From: JBEKZQ01 sp049509675
GTDB lineage: Bacteria; Planctomycetota; Planctomycetia; Pirellulales; Thermoguttaceae
DNA length: 28,968 bases
Assembly: GCA_049509675.1 (NCBI GenBank)
Contig: JBEKZQ010000049.1
Coordinates: 1 to 28,968, forward strand
Reading direction: 5' to 3'
This document shows, piece by piece, positions 1-6,645 of this stretch; position 1 is the stretch's first letter; every line of letters starts with the position of its first letter. A model generated the notes under the pieces. The model ran no database searches. It worked only from the letters and a program-made list of their open reading frames with translations, and was not told the DNA's origin. A program made the position numbers and the translations under genes.

Positions 1-21
1 ACCAAGAACCGTTCACAGGCG

Positions 22-96
22 GGGGACTGGTCCATTTTTCGGCGAGACGATGTTGTCTTGCGAATCGACGATGGCCGAAAACATGGACCTGTCCCC
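22..96. repeat. Imperfect inverted repeat, REP-like
   Basis: Bases 22-43 and 74-96 form an inverted repeat. The second arm, reverse-complemented, differs from the first by one substitution and one inserted G; the core is GGGGAC(T/A)GGTCCAT followed by TTTTCGGC. The 30-base loop has no recognisable content. It lies just upstream of the ABC ATPase gene. The size and form fit a REP/MITE-like element of the kind mobilised by Y1 (RAYT) transposases, a remnant of which lies at the other end of the window; that link is inference. Confidence 0.6.
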
Positions 97-128
97 TTCT
101 GCACCACCCAACGCTTTCGTTCTTCTCT

Positions 129-1055
129 ATGATCCGAATCCGTGAACTCACCAAGACCTACGGCGATCTGAAGGCCATCGACAACCTGTCGCTGGAGCTC
201 AGCGAGGGCGACCTCTTTGGCTACATCGGCCCCAACGGGGCGGGCAAGACGACCACCATGCGCATCCTGGCCACGCTCTTGCAGCCAAGCTGGGGCGAGG
301 CCGAGGTGTGCGGCTACTCGATCTACACCCATCCCAAAGAGATCCGCCGCGTCATCGGCTACATGCCCGACTTCTTCGGCGTCTACGACGACATGAAAGT
401 GATCGAATACCTGGAGTTCTTCGCCGCGGCCTACCGCATCAAGGGCCCCGCGCGGCGAAAAATCTGCAACGAGGTGCTCGACCTGGTCGACCTGGGCTAT
501 AAGCGCGAGGCCTTCGTCACCAGCCTCTCGCGCGGCATGACACAGCGGCTGGGACTGGCCCGCGTCTTGCTGCACAACCCCAAAGTGCTGCTGCTGGACG
601 AGCCGGCCAGCGGCCTGGACCCGCGGGCACGCATCGAGATCCGCAGCCTGCTCAAGGAACTCGGCAAGATGGGCAAGACGATCATGGTCTCCAGCCACAT
701 CCTGCCCGAGCTGGCCGACATCTGCAACAAGGTGGGCATCATCGAGCACGGCGTGCTGATCGCCAGCGCCAACGTTTCGGAGGTGATGAAGCAGGTGCGG
801 CAGCGGACCTTGTTGCACGTGGCCGTGTTGGGCGAGCCCGAGGCGGCCGCCCGGCTGTTGGAACAGCACGAGTTGGTGGAAGGCGTCGAGCTTCGCGACG
901 GCACGATCTTCGTCACCCTGGCCGAGGGCGTGGAAGACTATAGCGACCTGGCCACGGTGCTGGTGCAGTCGGGCCACAAGCTGCGGGTCTTCAAGGAAGA
1001 CGAGATCAACCTGGAAACGGCCTTCATGGCCTTGACCAAGGGAATCACGGCGTAG
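129..1055 (+). CDS. ABC transporter ATP-binding protein
   Basis: Cytoplasmic nucleotide-binding subunit of an ABC-2-type transporter (308 aa). Visible motifs are Walker A GPNGAGKT (residues 34-41), the signature LSRGMTQR (133-140), Walker B VLLLDE (153-158), the D-loop SGLD just after it, and the switch histidine in SSH (H190). The Q-loop position reads GYMPD, so the usual Gln is Asp81; acidic residues here are common in ABC-2 exporter ATPases. The last ~90 residues form the C-terminal extension typical of CcmA/DrrA-like subunits. No permease gene is present downstream, so the partner is probably upstream, outside the window. No clear ribosome-binding site precedes the ATG. Substrate cannot be assigned. 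The TAG stop is followed at once by a heptamer repeat. Confidence 0.93.
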   Translation: MIRIRELTKTYGDLKAIDNLSLELSEGDLFGYIGPNGAGKTTTMRILATLLQPSWGEAEVCGYSIYTHPKEIRRVIGYMPDFFGVYDDMKVIEYLEFFAAAYRIKGPARRKICNEVLDLVDLGYKREAFVTSLSRGMTQRLGLARVLLHNPKVLLLDEPASGLDPRARIEIRSLLKELGKMGKTIMVSSHILPELADICNKVGIIEHGVLIASANVSEVMKQVRQRTLLHVAVLGEPEAAARLLEQHELVEGVELRDGTIFVTLAEGVEDYSDLATVLVQSGHKLRVFKEDEINLETAFMALTKGITA

Positions 1056-1057
1056 GG

Positions 1058-1106
1058 AGTTTTCAGTTTTCAGTTTTCAGTTTTCAGTTTTCAGTTTTCA
1101 GTGTTC
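1058..1106 (+). repeat. Tandem heptamer array (AGTTTTC)n
   Basis: Six perfect copies of AGTTTTC (1058-1099) are followed by one variant, AGTGTTC. The array begins two bases after the ABC ATPase stop codon. The same heptamer, also starting directly after a stop codon, occurs on the minus strand at 6616-6643. Confidence 0.95.
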
Positions 1107-1120
1107 AGTGCGGCGGGTGC

Positions 1121-1137
1121 CACTGGCTCTGCCAGTG
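1121..1137. repeat. Short palindrome CACTGGC-TCT-GCCAGTG
   Basis: Perfect 7-bp arms (1121-1127 and 1131-1137) surround a 3-base loop. It follows the AGTTTTC array. Two further copies lie at 6552-6568 and 6579-6595, again next to an AGTTTTC array and in the same relative order, so array and palindrome appear to travel as one composite repeat. Confidence 0.9.
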
Positions 1138-1150
1138 CCTCTTTGCGCGT

Positions 1151-1177
1151 TTTCGTGTGTTTCGTGTATTTCGTGGA
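1151..1177 (+). repeat. Tandem 9-mer TTTCGTGNN x3
   Basis: Three consecutive 9-base units (TTTCGTGTG, TTTCGTGTA, TTTCGTGGA). With the neighbouring arrays this leaves little unique sequence in the 307-base gap between the ABC ATPase and apgM; bases 1178-1249 show nothing recognisable. Confidence 0.75.
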
Positions 1178-1249
1178 CGATTTACTGACTGGCCCTGCGC
1201 CCCACTTGCCTTCCGCGGCGTTTTCGCTATCAATGGAGAATTACAAGAT

Positions 1250-1284
1250 CCCCTCTCCCTCCGGGAGAGGGTTAGGGTGAGGGG
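1250..1284. repeat. REP-like element (CCCTCTCCC...GGGAGAGGG)
   Basis: A palindrome with CCCTCTCCC and GGGAGAGGG arms followed by TTAGGGTGAGGGG. Related copies are at 3900-4052 (three units inside a gene), 16860-16945 and 21461-21496. This is a widespread bacterial intergenic palindrome type. Confidence 0.8.
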
Positions 1285-1362
1285 ACCTGCCGCATCCATT
1301 ACCCCGGCCCTCTTCGCATGGGAGAGCACGACGAAAGCCCGAAAGACAAAGGAAACCTCACG

Positions 1363-2568
1363 ATGGATATCCAGGACCTGGCGCGCTCGCTGGTGACGAA
1401 AAACGACTCGAAGATCGTAATGCTCGTGGCCGATGGCCTGGGCGGCCTGCCGATCGAGCCGGGCGGACCGACCGAGCTGGAAGCCGCCAAGACCCCAAAC
1501 CTCGACGCCCTTGCCCGCGGCGGCGTGCTGGGCAGCATGTTGCCCATCGCCCTGGGCATCACCCCGGGCAGCGGGCCGGGGCATCTGGGGCTGTTTGGCT
1601 ACGACCCGGTGAAATGCCTCATCGGCCGCGGGGCGCTGGAGGCCACCGGGGTCGGCTTCAAGCTGGGGCCCAAGGACGTTGCCGCCCGCGGCAACTTCTG
1701 CACGCTGGATGCGGCCGGCAACATCACCGATCGCCGCGCCGGCCGCATCCCCACCGAGGAGAGCGGCCCGCTGGCCGTCAAGCTGCGGCAGGTGAAGATC
1801 CCCAACGTGGAAGTCTTCGTCGAGCCGGTCAAGGAGCATCGCTTCGTGGTCGTGTTCCGCGGCGAAGGGCTGCACGGCAGCGTGGCCGACACCGATCCGC
1901 AAAAAACCGGCGTGCCGCCGCTGGCGCCGGTCGCCTTGGACCAGGCCAGCGGGCGGACGGCCGAAGTGGCCCAGCAGTTCGTGGCCCAGGCGCGAAAACT
2001 GCTGGCCGGCGAGAAGAAGGCCAACGGCCTGACGCTGCGCGGCTTCTCGGCCGCCCCGCATCTGCCCAGTTACCAGGAAGTCTACGGTTTGCGCGCCGCC
2101 GCCATCGCCGTCTATCCGATGTACAAGGGCCTGGCGCAGTTGGTGGGCATGGAAGTGGTCGGCAAGCCGGCCACGCTGGCGGAGGAGATCGATGTCCTCC
2201 AACAGGTCTGGAACGACTACGATTTCTTCTTCGTGCATTTCAAGTACACCGACAGCCGCGGCGAGGACGGCAACTTCGCCGAGAAGGTGAAGATGATCGA
2301 GCAGTTCGACGCGATCGTGCCCCGCGTCATGGTTTTGAAGCCGACGGTGCTGGTGGTGACCGGCGACCACAGCACGCCCGCCCGGCTCAAGAGCCATAGT
2401 TGGCATCCGGTGCCGGTGCTCTTGGCGGCCGACACCTGCCGGCCCGACGCCTGCCAGTCGTTCGGCGAGTTGGAATGCCTGCGGGGCGGACTAGGGCAGT
2501 TCCAGGCGGTGTACCTGATGCCCTTGGCCCTGGCCCACGCCGATCGCCTGGGCAAGTTCGGGGCGTGA
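1363..2568 (+). CDS. apgM: 2,3-bisphosphoglycerate-independent phosphoglycerate mutase, archaeal type
   Basis: Interconverts 3- and 2-phosphoglycerate in glycolysis and gluconeogenesis in the cytoplasm; alkaline-phosphatase superfamily, ApgM branch (401 aa, normal length). The N-terminal metal-site motif is VADGLGG (D24). The phospho-acceptor serine is S70 in TPGSGPGHLGLFGYDP, followed by GRGALEATGVGF. Near the C-terminus HFKYTD, the EQFD segment and VTGDHSTP are the second metal-binding region. The ATG at 1363 is preferred over an upstream in-frame ATG at 1318 because the protein then begins at the conserved region and AAAGGA lies about 10 bases upstream. It stands alone between repeats and the zinc-ribbon gene. 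Confidence 0.95.
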   Translation: MDIQDLARSLVTKNDSKIVMLVADGLGGLPIEPGGPTELEAAKTPNLDALARGGVLGSMLPIALGITPGSGPGHLGLFGYDPVKCLIGRGALEATGVGFKLGPKDVAARGNFCTLDAAGNITDRRAGRIPTEESGPLAVKLRQVKIPNVEVFVEPVKEHRFVVVFRGEGLHGSVADTDPQKTGVPPLAPVALDQASGRTAEVAQQFVAQARKLLAGEKKANGLTLRGFSAAPHLPSYQEVYGLRAAAIAVYPMYKGLAQLVGMEVVGKPATLAEEIDVLQQVWNDYDFFFVHFKYTDSRGEDGNFAEKVKMIEQFDAIVPRVMVLKPTVLVVTGDHSTPARLKSHSWHPVPVLLAADTCRPDACQSFGELECLRGGLGQFQAVYLMPLALAHADRLGKFGA

Positions 2569-2626
2569 GAGGCGTGTCAGCGATTGGTGCCACCAGCGGC
2601 ATGTCCGCCATCGGCCAAACGGAAGC

Positions 2627-3217
2627 ATGGAACCATCATCACGCACTCCCGAAGGATGGCCGAATCGTTGCCCCGTTTGTGGGAAGGACGTCTGTATCGA
2701 ACCCTCGACCCCGCCGGGCGATGCCCCGTGCCCGCACTGCGGTCACCTCCTGTGGTTCGATCCAAGCATCCGCGAAGGTGCTGAGGCACGCCGAGGCAGA
2801 CGCCTTGAGCTTTGTTTCCAGCATGCCGCGAAACAGATCAGCCAGGGGAACTACGACTACGCGGCGGACCTGCTTACCGAATGTGTCCTGAACGATCCGG
2901 GAAACTTGATTTATGTTCGGAGCTTCGTCAGCAACCTTCAGAAGAAGTTTGGCAACAACAAGAAAGGCAGGGTGTACGCCAAGTTCATGGAACTCAAGGC
3001 CCGAAGGGCCGTCCAAGAAGCCATTTCGCAACGCCAGTGGCACGAAGTCATCAAGAAGAGCCTGGTAATTCTGAAGGTCAATCCGTGGGATGTCTCGACC
3101 CTGACAGCCATGGCCACGGCGTACAAGAATATTGCGAGCGAGGGCGGTCCCGCCTTTTCCCGCTTCGCTGATTGCTCGCGGTTCTACCTGGAATGCGCTG
3201 CGGACGCGGGTCACTAA
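2627..3217 (+). CDS. Zinc-ribbon and TPR-like protein, possibly C-terminally truncated
   Basis: A 196-residue protein of unknown role. Residues 15-38 hold two CxxC knuckles (C15-C18 and C35-C38, in CPVCGK and CPHCGH), a zinc ribbon ending in LLWFDP. The rest is helical with TPR-like periodicity (QISQGNYDYAADLLTECVLNDPGN; then AISQRQWHEVIKKSLVILKVNPWD). Only two to three TPR helical pairs are present and the protein ends abruptly after a Cys-containing helix at ECAADAGH. Planctomycete zinc-ribbon/TPR proteins that I recall carry further repeats, so truncation is possible (inference). CGGAAG upstream of the ATG is a fair ribosome-binding site. The codon choice looks less GC-biased than in neighbours. 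Confidence 0.75.
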   Translation: MEPSSRTPEGWPNRCPVCGKDVCIEPSTPPGDAPCPHCGHLLWFDPSIREGAEARRGRRLELCFQHAAKQISQGNYDYAADLLTECVLNDPGNLIYVRSFVSNLQKKFGNNKKGRVYAKFMELKARRAVQEAISQRQWHEVIKKSLVILKVNPWDVSTLTAMATAYKNIASEGGPAFSRFADCSRFYLECAADAGH

Positions 3218-3386
3218 GCCGAGGCTTTCAGAGACTGTAGCAACGAAACCTCGCCGGAGACATCTCAATCAAGAAGCGAATCACGAAAACACGAAAGGGA
3301 ACGCAACCGGTGACGGATGAGCATGCATCCTTGCCTGCCTTCTTCGGGATTTCGTCCTTTCGGGGTTTCGTGATTATCGGCACTCT

Positions 3387-4694
3387 TTACCGCACCAGCC
3401 GTGCGCCCAGCCAATCGGCGCGGTCCAATTCGTCGCCGCGCGGACCGAAGTCGACCACCAGGTCCAAGCGTTTCGCCCCGGTAAGATCGATCGACACGCT
3501 TTGCGGCGCATCGCCGCCCGAGATCGGGCCGCTGGCGTACTTCACCACGCCATCGACCAGCACGCGGAAGACCACGCTGCCCCGGCCGTCGGTCGAATCG
3601 TCGATGCCAATATCGGCCGCGAAGCGCCGATAAGGCCGCTCCAGCGTGTAGCTGAGCCGGGCCGCACTGTGGACCCCCAAACCCTTCAAACACAGCGCGC
3701 CGCCGGAGCGCAACAGGCCGCCGGTCACGCAACGGTCGGCCGCATAGGGCCAGGCAAGATCCAAGAACGGCACGTGGCGGTATTCCGTCGGCTTGCGGTC
3801 GGAGAGATAGTCGGCCCGGCCGCCTAGCGGCTGCAGGAAGACCACTGCTTTCTGCTCCGTCTTCCAGGCTTGCCCGGCGGCGGTTAGCTCCAAAGTCGCC
3901 CCCCTCACCCCCGACCCCTCTCCCACGAGGGGAGAGGGGAGCGGACTCGATCCCTTCACCCCTGCCCCTTCGCCCGTAGCGGGAGATGGGAGCAGATTCG
4001 ACCCTCTCACGCCCGACCCCTCTCCCGCAAGGGGCGAGGGGAGCGGACTCGACAGCAGTCGCGTGGCGAGCAGGCGGCTGCCGTCGCCGAGGCCGACCCA
4101 CGTGCGGACGCCCGAGGAGACCGGCTTCTGTTTTAGGGCCGGATTGAACACGATCGCCACGACCCGCCGCGTTTCGATCTCCAGGGGCCCGCCCTGGGCC
4201 TTCAGTTGCACCTTGTCGTCGTGGATCGCCTCCACAAGCCCGGGCAACTCGTCGCCGTTGTCCAGAACGAGCCGGTCGGTCTGGCCGCCGGCGCGGGCCA
4301 CGCGGCCCAAAAGCAGGTCGCGCTGGAGCCGGTCGCCGGGCCAGCGAAAGATCACGCCGGAGAGCGTTTCCAAGGGCAGCTTGAGCGTGCCCAACGGATC
4401 GGAGTCGGCCGAAAGGGTTTCCTTGTCGGCGCCCAGGACGTCGGCCGCCAGCAGGCCGCCGTCGGCCAGCACGATGATCGGCCCGCGAATCGCTTCGGCG
4501 CACTGGCCCCAGATGACCAGGTCTGTCAAGGGCAAGAGCCGCTCCTTGCCGCCGGCCTGGAAGTGCAGTTGGCCCCGGGCGTCGATGGCCGTGAGTGCGG
4601 CGGCAAACGGTTCGCCCTCGACAGGCACGGCCCGCGGTTGGGCGGCCGGCGCGACGGTCGCGGCGAGAAGGATGGCGAGAAAGGTTGTTGTCAT
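3387..4694 (-). CDS. Exported NPCBM-domain protein with an in-frame repeat insert
   Basis: A 435-residue secreted protein. The ATG at 4694 is chosen because it gives a signal peptide (TTTFLAILLAATVAPAAQ); a longer reading frame adds 38 residues in front of it that do not look coding. The last ~150 residues resemble an NPCBM/NEW2 carbohydrate-binding fold: LGVHSAARLSYTLERPYRRF, GIDDSTDGRGSVVFRVLVDG and the closing VDFGPRGDELDRADWLGARL. The middle (nt 3900-4052) is three 17-residue repeats of the type SPLPSPLVGEGSGVRG, written by a REP-like DNA element. It is the last gene of the large minus-strand block, 193 bp after the prenyltransferase-fold gene, so it may have its own promoter. No catalytic domain is seen. 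Confidence 0.85.
   Translation of the reverse strand: MTTTFLAILLAATVAPAAQPRAVPVEGEPFAAALTAIDARGQLHFQAGGKERLLPLTDLVIWGQCAEAIRGPIIVLADGGLLAADVLGADKETLSADSDPLGTLKLPLETLSGVIFRWPGDRLQRDLLLGRVARAGGQTDRLVLDNGDELPGLVEAIHDDKVQLKAQGGPLEIETRRVVAIVFNPALKQKPVSSGVRTWVGLGDGSRLLATRLLSSPLPSPLAGEGSGVRGSNLLPSPATGEGAGVKGSSPLPSPLVGEGSGVRGATLELTAAGQAWKTEQKAVVFLQPLGGRADYLSDRKPTEYRHVPFLDLAWPYAADRCVTGGLLRSGGALCLKGLGVHSAARLSYTLERPYRRFAADIGIDDSTDGRGSVVFRVLVDGVVKYASGPISGGDAPQSVSIDLTGAKRLDLVVDFGPRGDELDRADWLGARLVR
3900..4052 (-). repeat. Three in-frame 51-bp REP-like units inside a gene
   Basis: Units 3900-3950, 3951-4001 and 4002-4052 each end GC(G/A)GA(C/T)TCGA with an exact 51-base period. Each contains the pyrimidine-rich REP core ACCCCTCTCCC and its inverted complement. 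In the NPCBM gene each unit encodes 17 residues and keeps the frame. Confidence 0.9.
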
Positions 4695-4887
4695 CGCTCG
4701 ATAATCTGGCGTGGTGCGGGTTGATTCACGATAAACGTCCTTGATTGGAGCAGGTCGTCCGTAGCATGTCGCGACCTCAGGAACTTCTGAACCAATCTGC
4801 GCCGGCAACGTTAGGGTTGATCCCTCAGTCGCTTCGCCGGCTGCATGACTCGTTAACTCCTTGGTTCTCGTCCGACCACCGCGCTTC

Positions 4888-5913
4888 TCATCGCTGGAAA
4901 ATGGGCAATTGGTTTTCGGGCATTTCGAGCACGATGGTACACATGGCCGTTGCGTAGTCGGCCCCGTAGACGGCCGGCCAGGAGCCGTCGGCCTGCTGCC
5001 GGGTAATCAACTCGTCGCGGATGGCCGGATACCAGCGCTGCCAGCGGTCGCCGCCGGCTTGCCACATGGCCTGCACCGCATAATAGTGGCCGTACTCGTA
5101 GTAGGTCTGATTGCGGGTCATGCCGGCCACGGGCAGGAACTGCATGAGGTAGTCCAGGCCCTTGTTGATTTCGGGCCCTTTGTAGATGCCGGCGCTGTAG
5201 AGGGCCACCAGGGCCGCGGCGGAACGGGGGAACTCGCTGCGCATGTCGGCGTTGAGCATGTAGGAGAAGCCGCCGTCGGCATTCTGGCAGCGTTTGACGT
5301 AGTCGACGGCCCGCTCCACCGTTTCGTTGGGCACGAAGATGCCCGCGTTGTGCGCCGCGCGGAGGGCCATCACTTCGCAGACCGTGACGGAAATATCGGC
5401 CTCGTTGGGCCGCGGCTCATAGCGCCAGCCGCCCTGCTTATTCTGGGCGTTGACGATCAACTTGACGGCCTTGGCCAGCTTTTCGCGCAGTTCGGGCCGG
5501 GGCGACATGCCGTAACACTCCGCCAAGAACAGCGTGGCGAAGCCGTGATGGTACATGGGGCCATGCGTCGTGGCGGCAGGCTCGATGATATAGCCGCTGG
5601 GCTGCGCGTTGGCCAGCAGATAATCGACCGTGCGGGCGACCTGAACGCCGTACGGGCCGCGGCCGGGCGTGCTGCCGCCGCTCATGAAGGCCATGCCGCA
5701 CAGCCCGCAGATGCCCACGTTCGTGCGATAGGCGCCGCTGCCGAAGGTGCCGTCGCTGTTCTGCTGCGTGGCCAGCCAGGCCAGGGCCTTATCGATGGCC
5801 CGCTGCGCGGCCGGCGTGACCATTTCCGCGGCCGACTTCTCCGGGTTCTTCTCGGCTGCCGAAGCGGTTGCCGCGAGGAGGAGCAAGAGCACGCCGCATA
5901 TTGCCGCGCTCAT
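4888..5913 (-). CDS. Secreted prenyltransferase/squalene-cyclase-fold repeat protein
   Basis: A 341-residue protein with an N-terminal signal peptide (hydrophobic VLLLLLAATASA, cleavage near residue 20). It consists of alpha-toroid repeats with QW-like signatures: QQNSDGTFG (50-58), QNKQGGW (157-163), QNADGGFSY (210-218) and QQADGSW near residue 310. The acidic DxDD-type motif of terpene cyclases is absent, so cyclase activity is unlikely; a structural or ligand-binding role in the periplasm is more plausible. Its start overlaps the stop of the 229-residue gene by ATGA (5910-5913), so the two are translationally coupled. Such proteins recur with MoxR/VWA operons in planctomycetes (recalled, not checked). 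Confidence 0.88.
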   Translation of the reverse strand: MSAAICGVLLLLLAATASAAEKNPEKSAAEMVTPAAQRAIDKALAWLATQQNSDGTFGSGAYRTNVGICGLCGMAFMSGGSTPGRGPYGVQVARTVDYLLANAQPSGYIIEPAATTHGPMYHHGFATLFLAECYGMSPRPELREKLAKAVKLIVNAQNKQGGWRYEPRPNEADISVTVCEVMALRAAHNAGIFVPNETVERAVDYVKRCQNADGGFSYMLNADMRSEFPRSAAALVALYSAGIYKGPEINKGLDYLMQFLPVAGMTRNQTYYEYGHYYAVQAMWQAGGDRWQRWYPAIRDELITRQQADGSWPAVYGADYATAMCTIVLEMPENQLPIFQR

Positions 5914-6599
5914 GGTTGCCGCTCCGCCGAGGACTTGGCGCTCTCCTCCGACAAGCGGCGGAAATAGTCTTCGATCATGGCCCGGTATTCAGGCAGAAAA
6001 TCTTCGCCGGAGATCTGCAAGAGCATCTCTCGCTCATGCGGGGGCAACTGCCCCCACGGCTGCTTGAGCAGGTTCTCGAACATGGCGTGGATCTTGGCCT
6101 TATGGTCCTCGGCCTTGCGCACGCCCTCTTGGCTTTTGTCGGTCGGACGCCTGCCCGGAGTTTGGCTTTTCCCCGGATTCACGCCGGGCTTGTCGGTGAT
6201 TTTGGGCTGGGTTGCCGGGTCGCGGTTGGCCGTTTGCGGCGAGTTGCACTGGCCCGCCTTGCAGCCGCCGCAACACTTCCGTGCGCTTTCGAGCAGCTTC
6301 TGCAGATCGTCAATAATCTGCTTCTGCACGGCCTGGGTCTTGGGGCTGGAGTCGTTGGCCGTGATCCGCTGTTGCGCCTCGCGCATGTGCCGGGCGATTG
6401 GCAACAGTGGATTCTCGCCGCCGGCCTGGCCCTCATCCTCGGCCTGGGCGGCCGCGCCAAGCTCCCGCTTCAATTCTTCTTGCAGGGCCCGGTTCTCATC
6501 GCCAGCGACGCTAGCAGAACGGCAACAAGGCGAAGCTGGCACCGCGCACGGCACTGGCAGAGCCAGTGGTACCCAGCGCACTGGCAGAGCCAGTGGCAC
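5910..6599 (-). CDS. Hypothetical protein with a Cys cluster; N-terminus doubtful
   Basis: Function unrecognised; up to 229 residues. It is charged and mostly helical, with a CCGGCxxxxC cluster (KCCGGCKAGQC), a Pro/Lys-rich linker, and a helical C-terminal segment (MLLQISGEDFLPEYRAMIED, then YFRRLSEE). The first ~16 residues (MPLALPVRWVPLALPV) are translated from two copies of the CACTGGC palindrome, so the GTG at 6599 is probably not the native start. Alternative GTG codons occur within the next 20 residues. The segment VPASPCCRSASVAG could be the remains of a signal peptide. It lies 46 bp after the DUF4175-like gene, a gap filled with heptamers, and overlaps the next gene by 4 bp. Confidence 0.75.
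   Translation of the reverse strand: MPLALPVRWVPLALPVPCAVPASPCCRSASVAGDENRALQEELKRELGAAAQAEDEGQAGGENPLLPIARHMREAQQRITANDSSPKTQAVQKQIIDDLQKLLESARKCCGGCKAGQCNSPQTANRDPATQPKITDKPGVNPGKSQTPGRRPTDKSQEGVRKAEDHKAKIHAMFENLLKQPWGQLPPHEREMLLQISGEDFLPEYRAMIEDYFRRLSEESAKSSAERQP
6552..6595. repeat. Two palindromes CACTGGC-AGA-GCCAGTG, 27 bp apart
   Basis: Copies at 6552-6568 and 6579-6595 have perfect 7-bp arms and match the palindrome at 1121-1137. They overlap the 5' end of the 229-residue reading frame and follow, in minus-strand order, an AGTTTTC array. Confidence 0.9.
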
Positions 6600-6615
6600 C
6601 CAGGTTCATCACGCT

Positions 6616-6643
6616 GAAAACTGAAAACTGAAAACTGAAAACT
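6616..6643 (-). repeat. Tandem heptamer array (AGTTTTC)4
   Basis: Four perfect AGTTTTC copies read on the minus strand, directly after GG behind the TGA stop of the DUF4175-like gene. The sequence stop-GGAGTTTTCAG is identical to that after the ABC ATPase gene at 1053. Confidence 0.95.
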
Positions 6644-6645
6644 CC

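Noticed and set aside
4888..5913. Squalene-hopene or terpene cyclase
   Set aside because: Signal peptide, short length and absence of the acidic cyclase motif make an active cyclase unlikely.
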